Shown here piece by piece: positions 56,744 through 64,000 of a stretch of 64,000 bases of DNA (within the stretch, counting starts at the first letter, position 1; each line of letters opens with the position of its first letter). Position numbers and translations under genes: made by a program. Below the pieces are notes generated by a model that worked only from the letters and a program-made list of their open reading frames with translations, did not search any database and was not told the DNA's origin. The stretch spans positions 372,001 through 436,000 of the forward strand of contig NC_013922.1 of the NCBI RefSeq assembly GCF_000025625.1, read 5' to 3'. This stretch comes from Natrialba magadii ATCC 43099. GTDB lineage: Archaea; Halobacteriota; Halobacteria; Halobacteriales; Natrialbaceae.

Positions 56744-56855
56744 ACCTCCGCTCGGGACCACCCAGGGATAACAGTCACGAATAGCGCTGTGCGTGTCAAC
56801 GGAATCGAACGAGGACAGACAGAACGACCGATTTCGATCGAGGCCTGAGTGAATA

Positions 56856-56864
56856 GGTATTAAT
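56856..56864 (+). promoter_or_regulatory. TATA-like element of mevalonate kinase
   Basis: GGTATTAAT lies 24-32 bp before the ATG at 56888, the spacing of a leaderless archaeal promoter. The region upstream belongs to the divergent phnD gene. Confidence 0.4.
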
Positions 56865-56887
56865 CATCGTCGAACGAACGGCCGGCT

Positions 56888-57874
56888 ATGACAGTCTCGA
56901 GCGCCCCCGGCAAGGTCTATCTTTTCGGGGAGCACGCGGTGGTCTACGGCGAACCGGCCGTCCCGTGTGCGATCGAGGTACGGGCACGCGTCGGCGTCGA
57001 ACGGCGCGACGACAGCAAACTTCGCGTCCACGCGGACGACCTCAGTCTGGACGGGTTCACGGTGGAGTACGGTGGCGACGCCGACGGACGGCCAGACATC
57101 GACGTCTCCGAGTCGCTGCTCGTCGCCGCGACGCAGTACGTCGACAGCGCGATCGAACAAGTCCGCGACGTGACTGGTGAGGAGGACGTCGGCTTCGACG
57201 TCACAATCGAGAGCGATATTCCGCTGGGAGCCGGACTCGGCTCCTCTGCGGCCGTCGTCGTCGCCGCCATCGACGCCGGCACTCGTGCCCTCGGAACGAC
57301 ACTGGAACCGGCCGAACTCGCCGAACGAGCGTACCGAACGGAGTACGACGTACAGGACGGCCAGGCCTCTCGCGCGGATACGTTCTGCTCGGCGACTGGT
57401 GGTGCGGTCCGCGTCGAGGGCGACGACTGTCGCTCGCTCGATGCACCGGATCTACCGATCGTGATCGGCTTCGACGGCGGCGCTGGCGAAACCGGTGAAC
57501 TCGTCGCGGGCGTGCGCGGCCTGCGCGAGGAGTACGAGTTCGCGGCGGATACCGTCGAAACGGTCGGCGACGTCGTCAGAAACGGCGAGCAAGCACTTGC
57601 TGCCGGCGATGTAGAGGAGCTCGGCCGACTCATGAACTTCAACCACGGCCTGCTTTCAGCGCTCGGGGTGTCCTCGCGCTCGCTGGATACGATGGTGTGG
57701 GCGGCCCGCGACGCCGGCGCGTACGGCGCGAAACTCACAGGTGCCGGCGGCGGCGGCTGTATCGTCGCGCTCGATCCAACGGATGAGACCGAGACCGCAC
57801 TCTCGTTCACGCCGGGCTGTGAGGACGCGTTCCGTGCCGAACTCGCCGAAGAAGGGGTGCGCCGGATCGAATGA
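56888..57874 (+). CDS. mvk: Mevalonate kinase
   Basis: 328 residues. It is a GHMP kinase that phosphorylates mevalonate for isoprenoid synthesis. APGKVYLFGEHAVVYGEPAV is the N-terminal substrate site, IPLGAGLGSSAAVVVAAI the ATP loop, and KLTGAGGGGCIVAL the C-terminal GHMP motif. The length is normal. It overlaps ipk by 4 bp, so the two enzymes are co-produced. Confidence 0.97.
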   Translation: MTVSSAPGKVYLFGEHAVVYGEPAVPCAIEVRARVGVERRDDSKLRVHADDLSLDGFTVEYGGDADGRPDIDVSESLLVAATQYVDSAIEQVRDVTGEEDVGFDVTIESDIPLGAGLGSSAAVVVAAIDAGTRALGTTLEPAELAERAYRTEYDVQDGQASRADTFCSATGGAVRVEGDDCRSLDAPDLPIVIGFDGGAGETGELVAGVRGLREEYEFAADTVETVGDVVRNGEQALAAGDVEELGRLMNFNHGLLSALGVSSRSLDTMVWAARDAGAYGAKLTGAGGGGCIVALDPTDETETALSFTPGCEDAFRAELAEEGVRRIE

Positions 57875-58635
57875 TCGTTCTGAAACTCGGCGGCAGCGCG
57901 ATTACGGAGAAAGACCGCCCGGAAACCCTCGACGGAAAGTCGCTTGCGACGGCAGCGGCGGCCGTTTCGAGCGCGTTCGGTGCCACCAACGACAACGGTG
58001 GCGGCAACGCGATCGACGACCTCGTCATCGTCCACGGCGGCGGCAGCTTCGGCCACCACAACGCAAGCGAGCACGGCGTGACGACGACCGCTGGCAGCCA
58101 CGACCCCGCAGCAGTCCACGACATCCACGGCGCGATGACGACGCTCAACGAGTTCGTCCTGAGCCGCCTACTCGAGTACGACGTGCCGGCGGTCCCAGTG
58201 CACCCGTTCTCTACGGCCCACCGTGACGCGGACGGCGACCTCACACTGCCGAGTCAGCAGGTTGCCACGCTGGTCGAGGAGGGTTTCGTTCCCGTCCTCC
58301 ACGGTGATCTCGTCGCACACGCCGGAGAGGGTGTTACCGTCGTCAGCGGCGACGAACTGGTCGTCGACCTCGCACGCAGTCTCGATGCGGACCGCATCGG
58401 CCTCTGCTCGACGGTACCCGGTGTGCTCGACGATGCGGACGAGGTTGTGTCCGAAATCTCGTCGTTCGATGCCGTCGCAGATATTCTCGGTGAGAGCGAG
58501 GCCACAGACGTAACGGGGGGGATGGCTGCGAAGGTGCAGGCGCTGCTCGAACTCGAACCAGAGGCGTCTATTTTCGGCCTCGCCGACATCGAACCGTTCC
58601 TGGCGGGCGACGAGCCCGGGACGACGGTTCGCTGA
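57871..58635 (+). CDS. Isopentenyl phosphate kinase
   Basis: 254 residues. It converts isopentenyl phosphate to isopentenyl diphosphate, the last step of the archaeal mevalonate route. The amino-acid-kinase fold shows LKLGGSAITEKDRPE at the start and IVHGGGSFGHH (catalytic His) near 50-60. VTGGMAAKVQALLEL in the C-terminal half fits IPK. It is coupled to mvk. The following gene is on the opposite strand. Confidence 0.95.
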   Translation: MIVLKLGGSAITEKDRPETLDGKSLATAAAAVSSAFGATNDNGGGNAIDDLVIVHGGGSFGHHNASEHGVTTTAGSHDPAAVHDIHGAMTTLNEFVLSRLLEYDVPAVPVHPFSTAHRDADGDLTLPSQQVATLVEEGFVPVLHGDLVAHAGEGVTVVSGDELVVDLARSLDADRIGLCSTVPGVLDDADEVVSEISSFDAVADILGESEATDVTGGMAAKVQALLELEPEASIFGLADIEPFLAGDEPGTTVR

Positions 58636-58653
58636 GGAGTGCGACGTTCGCGC

Positions 58654-60876
58654 TCAGTCGAACAGCACCCGATCCAGAACCGGCCGCAGGAACGACCCAC
58701 GGCGCGTTTTCTTCGAGTGAACCAGTAACACCGGCCCTTCAACCGAGGCCGCGATCCGGTCCGAACGTTGCTCGATGAGGAGGTCGGGGAGCCGCCGGTG
58801 GGTCACCGTACTCAGCATGACGAGCTGAGCCGACTCGAGTTCCTCGGTCAGATCGTCGATCGCATTGTTCGTTCTGAGAATCGACGAGTCGACGGGAACG
58901 GTACAGAGCTCGTCGAGTTCGGCGTGGTACTCCTCGATCGCCTCCTCGAGTTCCTCGGGGGCGTCCTCGGAGACGGTAAAGACGAACCGGACGCGGGCAT
59001 CGAGGATGTCGGCCATCGCGTCGGCGAGTTCGACCTTGAGGGGGTCGTTGAACGGGCTTCGGTCCGTAACGATCGCGATCTCTTCTAACTCGACCGGCTG
59101 TTCGTGCTGAACGAAGACCACGTCACACGGCGCGTGTTCCATGATCCAGTCGGTGTCGCGGCCGAAGAGCGTGTCGAGTCGACTCGTCGGCTTTTGCCGG
59201 GCGAGTACGAGGTCGGAACCGGTGCGCTCGGCGAAGTTGACGACCGCGTGGCGGGTGTCGTGGCTGACGATTTCGCCGACTTCGACGGGGATACCGAGAT
59301 AGCGCACGAGGTCGTCGGTTCGCTCCTCGAACTCGGCGTCTTCGGGAGTGAGCTCCTCGGCGGCGGTGTCGAGTGGCACCTGATCGGGGACTTCGTCGAA
59401 GCGGATCACGCGGATTCGACCCCCCTCTCGGCGGACGATCGGTGCGGCGAGCTGGATCAGCGCGTCTTCTTGCTCTCTGGTCACGTCACGGCGAATCGGG
59501 ATGAGAACCTCGTATCGGTCGTCGTCTTCGAGCTGTTCTTCGGTGTCCCGGACGAACTGACGGCCGGCTTCGCGGCGGGCAAGGCCCTTGGCAACACCTT
59601 CGCGTTCGACGCGCGACTCGGCGTACCATTTGTACCAGACGTAGCCGAAGATGACGATCCCGATCGAGCCGGCGATCGGCAGCAGATCCATCCAGCCGAT
59701 GATGAACACGCCGGAGACGATACCGAAGAGCTGGACCCACGGATAGCCCGGCGTGTAGAAGTCGGGGTCGTACCACTCGAGATCGCGCTCGCGGAACGCG
59801 ATCAGTGCACCACAGACGAGGATGTAGACGAGAATCTGGAACGCGCCGGCGGACTTCGCAATCTGCTCGACGTCGAGTGTGAGGATCGCGAAGATCATGA
59901 ACGCGCCCGTGGTGACGATGGCGACGATCGGCGTCGCAAAGCGCGGGTGGATGTACTCGAAGACATCGAGGAAGAGATTGTCACGGCTCAGCGCGAGCGG
60001 ATAGCGAGAGGCAGTTAGAATACCGGCGTTCGCGGTACTGACGAGTGCGAGCAGTGCGGCGAGGACAATCGCGAACAGGAACAACTCCCCGAAGAGGACG
60101 TCGACGGCTTCGGCCATCGGCGCTTCCTCACCGGCGAGGATTTCGCCCTCGATGACGCCGACGAGGACGAAGACGAGCAGCGCGTAGAGGATCGAGGTCG
60201 CGACGAGCGAGGCGAGCAGGCCGAGCGGAAGGTTACGGCCGGGGTTCTCGATTTCCTCGGCGACGGCGGCGACCTTTGTGACGCCGGCATAGGAGACGAG
60301 CACCGTTGCGGTTGCAGTGAACACACCGCTGAGCCCCTCGGTGAAGAACGGGTCGTAATTCGCGCCGTCGACACGGATGATCGAGCCGGCAACGAAGACA
60401 GAGAGAATGAGGAGCATGACGATGACCATAATCAACTGCAGACCACCGGTTTGCTTGACACCGATCAGGTTAACGGCGATCAGAATGAGCGCAAATGTCA
60501 CCGCAACTGCCTCGATACTCGGAAGCGCCATCACAGCTTCGAGGTAGAACATGCCGCCGACGAGCGCGAGTGCACCCTTTAGCATCAACATGAGCCAGGT
60601 GCCGAGGCCGGCGATAGTTCCCACAGCAGGCCCCATTCCGCGTTCGATGAAGACGTAGTCGCCGCCGGCTTCAGGCATCGCCGTTCCGAGTTCGGCAATG
60701 CTCAGTGCGGCCGGTACGACGAGGATTGCAGCGATCACGAACGAGAGGATAACCGCGGGACCGGCTTCGGCCATCGCGATGCCGGGCAGGATGAAGATAC
60801 CGCTGCCGATCATCGCACCCATACTGATCGCGATAACGGAGAACAGACCGAGGTCACGTTCGAGATCCTTCGCCAT
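58654..60876 (-). CDS. APC-family amino acid permease with C-terminal USP domains
   Basis: 740 residues. The first ~430 form about twelve membrane helices of the amino acid/polyamine/organocation superfamily; SMGAMIGSGIFILPG at the start is the substrate-binding helix 1 motif. The C-terminal ~290 residues are two universal-stress-protein-like domains (segments beginning YEVLIPIRRDV and EEIAIVTDRSPF), likely cytosolic regulators. The substrate is unknown. It interrupts the isoprenoid gene series on the opposite strand. Confidence 0.9.
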   Translation of the reverse strand: MAKDLERDLGLFSVIAISMGAMIGSGIFILPGIAMAEAGPAVILSFVIAAILVVPAALSIAELGTAMPEAGGDYVFIERGMGPAVGTIAGLGTWLMLMLKGALALVGGMFYLEAVMALPSIEAVAVTFALILIAVNLIGVKQTGGLQLIMVIVMLLILSVFVAGSIIRVDGANYDPFFTEGLSGVFTATATVLVSYAGVTKVAAVAEEIENPGRNLPLGLLASLVATSILYALLVFVLVGVIEGEILAGEEAPMAEAVDVLFGELFLFAIVLAALLALVSTANAGILTASRYPLALSRDNLFLDVFEYIHPRFATPIVAIVTTGAFMIFAILTLDVEQIAKSAGAFQILVYILVCGALIAFRERDLEWYDPDFYTPGYPWVQLFGIVSGVFIIGWMDLLPIAGSIGIVIFGYVWYKWYAESRVEREGVAKGLARREAGRQFVRDTEEQLEDDDRYEVLIPIRRDVTREQEDALIQLAAPIVRREGGRIRVIRFDEVPDQVPLDTAAEELTPEDAEFEERTDDLVRYLGIPVEVGEIVSHDTRHAVVNFAERTGSDLVLARQKPTSRLDTLFGRDTDWIMEHAPCDVVFVQHEQPVELEEIAIVTDRSPFNDPLKVELADAMADILDARVRFVFTVSEDAPEELEEAIEEYHAELDELCTVPVDSSILRTNNAIDDLTEELESAQLVMLSTVTHRRLPDLLIEQRSDRIAASVEGPVLLVHSKKTRRGSFLRPVLDRVLFD

Positions 60877-61281
60877 TACTCACGCATTCTGAACGGAAGG
60901 TTAGAAAGCTTCGCATCTCGGAACCGAGTGGGCTATATTCCGAAACGAAATGAAAGCATTGCCGCGAAAGTCACGGATCATGTGACACGCGTTCAGTTTC
61001 AGTGGGGCCCCTTCTGGAGAGCGACCACCGGCAGCGAGCCGAATACGAAAAGGGACCCCAACCCACTGCGTTTTTAACACCCGGGCGTGTAGATGGCAGT
61101 AACGAAACCCGCGGGCAAGTGCGTCTCGGGGCGGTACTGCCGACGAACGCCGTCGTCACACCGCCACTGTGCCGAACGCATAGCGGGATGGCCGACGCGC
61201 TGTAAGACGCCGGGGCCGACAAGCAGGAGTCCGCGGACTGTTTCGGTGAGAGTCAATACGCGGCTTTCAGTGCTACGAACT
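60877..61281. other. Gene-less stretch before RNase J
   Basis: This 405-bp gap separates the APC gene (minus) and RNase J (plus). The frame of RNase J is open back to an ATG at 61093, but its extra 63 residues are Arg/Cys-rich, unlike haloarchaeal proteins. A TTTTTAA at about 61072 could be a TATA-like box for a transcript with a roughly 180-nt leader. I see no RNA gene that I can name. Confidence 0.5.
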
Positions 61282-62634
61282 ATGGAAATCGAAATTGCAA
61301 CAATCGGCGGCTACGAAGAAGTCGGACGGCAAATGACTGCCGTTCGCGCCGGTGACGACGTCGTTATCTTCGACATGGGGCTGAACCTTTCGCAGGTTCT
61401 CATCCACGACAACGTCGAAACCGAGCGGATGCACAGTCTCGACCTGATCGACATGGGCGCAATTCCGGACGACCGGATCATGAGCGACCTCGAGGGCGAC
61501 GTGCAGGCAATCGTGCCAACGCACGGCCACCTGGACCACATCGGTGCCATCTCCAAACTGGCCCACCGCTACGACGCACCCATCGTCGCCACGCCCTTTA
61601 CGATCGAACTGGTCAAACAACAGATCGAGGGCGAGCAGAAGTTCGGCGTCGAGAACGACCTGATCAAGATGGACGCCGGCGAAACAATGTCGATCGGCGA
61701 CTCCGGCAAGGTCGATCTCGAATTCGTCAACGTCACCCACTCGATCATCGACGCGATCAACCCGGTCCTGCACACGCCCGAAGGCGCAGTTGTCTACGGG
61801 CTAGACAAGCGCATGGACCACTCGCCAGTCATCGGCGACCCAATCGACATGGAGCGCTTCCGTGAGATCGGTCGCGAAGGCGAGGGTGTCCTCTGTTACA
61901 TTGAGGACTGTACGAATGCGAACAAGAAGGGCCGGACGCCCTCCGAGAGCGTCGCCCGCGAACACCTCCGGGACGTCCTCTACAGCATGGAAGACTACGA
62001 CGGTGGTATCGTCGCAACGACGTTCTCGAGTCACATCTCGCGTGTCACGAGCCTCGTCGAGTTCGCCAAGGATATCGGCCGACAGCCAGTCCTCCTCGGG
62101 CGCTCGATGGAGAAGTACTCCGGCACCGCAGAGCGACTCGACTTCGTCGACTTCCCGGACGACCTCGGCATGTTCGGTCACCGCAAGTCCGTCGACCGCA
62201 CGTTCAAGCGGATCATGAACGAGGGCAAGGAGAACTTCCTGCCCGTCGTGACGGGCCACCAGGGCGAGCCACGCGCGATGCTCACCCGCATGGCCCGCGG
62301 CGAGACGCCGTACGAACTGGACGACGGCGACAAGGTCGTCTTCTCCGCTCGCGTGATCCCGGAGCCGACCAACGAGGGCCAGCGCTACCAGGCCGAAAAG
62401 CTGCTCGGCATGCAGGGCGCTCGCGTCTACGACGACATTCACGTCTCCGGCCACCTGAATCAGGAGGGCCACTACAAGATGCTCGACGCACTGCAGCCCC
62501 AGAACATCATCCCGGCCCACCAGGACCTGAAGGGACTGTCGGGCTACGTCAAGCTCTGTGAGAGCGAGGGGTACCAGATGGGACGAGACATCCACGTCTC
62601 GCGCAACGGCAACCTCATCCAGCTTGTCGAGTGA
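61282..62634 (+). CDS. rnj: Ribonuclease J
   Basis: 450 residues from ATG 61282 (MEIEIAT), the conserved start of archaeal RNase J. It is a metallo-beta-lactamase/beta-CASP 5'-3' exonuclease or endonuclease. HGHLDH at 81-86, VTHSIIDAI, then the beta-CASP motifs SHISRVTSL and VTGHQGEP, and [11 protein letters not shown] with [10 protein letters not shown] at the C-terminus are all present. It lies before idsA with a 1-bp gap, as in many archaea. Confidence 0.96.
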   Translation: MEIEIATIGGYEEVGRQMTAVRAGDDVVIFDMGLNLSQVLIHDNVETERMHSLDLIDMGAIPDDRIMSDLEGDVQAIVPTHGHLDHIGAISKLAHRYDAPIVATPFTIELVKQQIEGEQKFGVENDLIKMDAGETMSIGDSGKVDLEFVNVTHSIIDAINPVLHTPEGAVVYGLDKRMDHSPVIGDPIDMERFREIGREGEGVLCYIEDCTNANKKGRTPSESVAREHLRDVLYSMEDYDGGIVATTFSSHISRVTSLVEFAKDIGRQPVLLGRSMEKYSGTAERLDFVDFPDDLGMFGHRKSVDRTFKRIMNEGKENFLPVVTGHQGEPRAMLTRMARGETPYELDDGDKVVFSARVIPEPTNEGQRYQAEKLLGMQGARVYDDIHVSGHLNQEGHYKMLDALQPQNIIPAHQDLKGLSGYVKLCESEGYQMGRDIHVSRNGNLIQLVE

Positions 62635-62635
62635 T

Positions 62636-63685
62636 ATGACGACCTCCAAGGCACGAGAAGAGACGGTACTCGAGGCGGTCCGAGCGCGACGGGAACTCGT
62701 CAACGAGGCGATCCCCGAAGAGCTCCCAGTACAACAGCCCGAACGGCTCTACGAAGCCTCGCGGTACCTGCTCGATGCAGGCGGTAAACGGCTGCGTCCG
62801 GCCGTCCTACTCGCGGCGGCGGAAGCACTCGCAGACGTCGAGCCACTGTCGACCGACTACCGATCGTTCCCGACGCTCTCCGGTGAGGAGATCGACATGA
62901 TGGACGCTGCAGTCAGCGTCGAGGTTATCCAGTCGTTCACGCTGATTCACGACGACATCATGGACGATGACGACCTGCGTCGCGGCGTTCCCGCCGTCCA
63001 CCGCGAGTACGATCTCGAGACGGCCATCCTGGCCGGCGATACACTCTACTCGAAGGCGTTCGAGATCATGCTCGAGACAGGTGCAGATCCGTCCCGTATG
63101 GTCGACGCACTCGACGTACTCGCGACCACCTGTACGAAGATCTGTGAGGGCCAGGCCCTCGACGTTACCTTCGAAAAGCGCGACAACGTCGCGCCCGAGG
63201 AGTACCTCGAGATGGTCGAACAGAAGACTGCAGTCCTCTATGCTGCGTCTGCCTGCCTCCCAGCAATCTTGCAGGGGGCCGACCAGGAGACGATCGACGC
63301 ACTCTACGGCTACGGCCTCGACATCGGCCGCGCGTTCCAGATTCAGGACGACGTGCTCGACCTGACCGTTCCGAGTGACAAACTCGGGAAACAACGCGGC
63401 AGCGACCTTGTCGAGGAGAAACAGACCCTCATCACCGTCCACGCCCGCGAGCAAGGCGTCGACATCGAGGGACTCGTCGACACCGAGGATGTCGACGCCG
63501 TCACCGAGGCGGAAATCGACGACGCCGTCGCCGAACTCGAGAAGGTAGGCTCGATCGACTACGCCAACGAGACTGCTCGCGACCTGGTCGAACAGGGGAA
63601 GAATCGCCTCAGCGTGCTGCCGGACAACGAGGCTCGCGAGTTGCTGTGTGAGATCGCAGATTACCTGATCGAACGCAGCTACTGA
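62636..63685 (+). CDS. idsA: Geranylgeranyl (polyprenyl) diphosphate synthase
   Basis: 349 residues from ATG 62636. It chains isopentenyl diphosphate units to make the C20 (or longer) precursor of archaeal lipids. The first Asp-rich motif is DDIMDDDD (106-113) followed by LRRG; the second is DDVLD (238-242). GGKRLRPAVLLAAAEAL near 49-65 binds isopentenyl diphosphate. Product length is not certain from sequence. It is transcribed with rnj. Confidence 0.95.
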   Translation: MTTSKAREETVLEAVRARRELVNEAIPEELPVQQPERLYEASRYLLDAGGKRLRPAVLLAAAEALADVEPLSTDYRSFPTLSGEEIDMMDAAVSVEVIQSFTLIHDDIMDDDDLRRGVPAVHREYDLETAILAGDTLYSKAFEIMLETGADPSRMVDALDVLATTCTKICEGQALDVTFEKRDNVAPEEYLEMVEQKTAVLYAASACLPAILQGADQETIDALYGYGLDIGRAFQIQDDVLDLTVPSDKLGKQRGSDLVEEKQTLITVHAREQGVDIEGLVDTEDVDAVTEAEIDDAVAELEKVGSIDYANETARDLVEQGKNRLSVLPDNEARELLCEIADYLIERSY

Positions 63686-63736
63686 CTCGCAGACAAGTCA
63701 CCACAAGCACAGCACTGCTTCCGTTTCTGCTGTGTA

Positions 63737-64000
63737 CTACCTGTTCGTGACCTCCTGGTCTTTCTCTGGCTCTGTCCGCTCCGTCCGCTCCGTTCGCCCT
63801 GTCTGGGACTCTCCCGCCTCGGACTCGAGTCCCCTCTCCCCTTCCATCGACCCCATCGACGTCACCCGAAAGCCACGATCCCCGCGCGCCTGATGCGTTC
63901 GCTGAGGATACGGAATCGTAATCGCTTCGCGCTCGAAGGCATCCTTGATCGCGTCGATGACAGTCGTCTGGGCTTGCCAGACCCGTCGGCGCTTCGGGTT
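63737..64000 (-). CDS. MscS-type mechanosensitive channel, C-terminal part (cut by window edge)
   Basis: 87 residues are visible before the TAG at 63737-63739. The segment DAIKDAFEREAITIPYPQRTH is the cytosolic end of MscS-family channels. It is followed by about 50 charged residues including a TERTERTEPEKD repeat tail, encoded by the CCGTCCGCTC-like repeats near 63775-63800. The channel and membrane parts lie beyond the window. Such channels relieve osmotic down-shock. Confidence 0.8.
   Translation of the reverse strand, partial: NPKRRRVWQAQTTVIDAIKDAFEREAITIPYPQRTHQARGDRGFRVTSMGSMEGERGLESEAGESQTGRTERTERTEPEKDQEVTNR

Noticed and set aside
61093-61281. 63-residue N-terminal extension of RNase J
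   Set aside because: It is Arg/Cys-rich and non-acidic, and RNase J homologs start at MEIEIAT-like sequence.

Overview
The window comes from a halophilic archaeon (class Halobacteria). The evidence is acidic, D/E-rich proteins throughout, CTCGAG-rich high-GC DNA, Tat-type lipoprotein signals, HTH_10/Bat-type and ThiN-type regulators, the archaeal rps13-rps4-rps11-rpoD...rps2 order with interspersed tRNAs, archaeal replication genes (Gins51, PriS) and an archaeal mevalonate/IPK pathway. A Natrialbales-like genus (Natrinema/Haloterrigena/Natronorubrum type) is a guess from sequence style only.

Region 1 (1-10.4 kb) is an accessory island that looks lower in GC than the rest. It starts with the 3' end of a transposase gene and ends at a tRNA-Val gene. 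It carries a five-gene module: a zinc-ribbon protein and a winged-helix/phospholipase-D-like protein (one operon), a large DUF499-like P-loop ATPase, and divergently a compact SNF2 helicase overlapping a coiled-coil/zinc-ribbon protein. The domain set resembles DISARM/DUF499-type anti-phage systems, but no methyltransferase is visible. Just downstream is a phase-locked array of about 19 thirteen-bp repeats (core GTACCATG). The same motif occurs in the divergent promoter of the ATPase and helicase. The island also holds a 102-bp tandem repeat and a possible ADP-ribosyltransferase-fold protein. This is the best candidate in the window for an undescribed system.

Region 2 (10.4-26 kb) is mostly metabolism and membrane functions: cobalamin adenosyltransferase, an NAD kinase-NADP phosphatase fusion, a GNAT, glycine decarboxylase subunits gcvPA/PB, an AI-2E-family permease, a CcoI/CopA-like copper ATPase paired with a TauE/SafE-like protein, HMG-CoA synthase, a DUF2150 protein and a TatD hydrolase. 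Region 3 (26-38.4 kb) is proteostasis and information processing: an Hsp20-like protein coupled to Cdc48, two HTH regulators, a BCP peroxiredoxin, Gins51-PriS, RimI-like GNAT, archease, a DoxX-like membrane protein, RtcB and MoaA. Region 4 (38.4-42.1 kb) is a DUF4129-DUF58-membrane protein operon.

Region 5 (42.4-49 kb) is the conserved ribosomal/RNA polymerase superoperon: tRNA-Ser, rps13, rps4, rps11, rpoD, tRNA-Leu, rpl18e, rpl13, rps9, rpoN, rpoK, eno, rps2 and a small membrane protein. In many archaea the isoprenoid genes follow. Here about 7.7 kb of minus-strand genes (glycosyltransferase, DUF354 protein, ThiR-like regulator, histidine kinase, phnDCE transporter) come first. Then mevalonate kinase, isopentenyl phosphate kinase, an APC permease on the other strand, RNase J, geranylgeranyl diphosphate synthase and the end of an MscS channel. 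Together with hmgB at 22.7-24.1 kb, the window supplies several steps of archaeal lipid precursor synthesis.

A recurring feature is short tandem repeats in the gaps between genes (periods 6, 9, about 10, 13, 27, 35 and 102 bp), plus repeat-encoded acidic or arginine-rich stretches inside several proteins. GC content, homology and promoter statements are by eye, with no computation.
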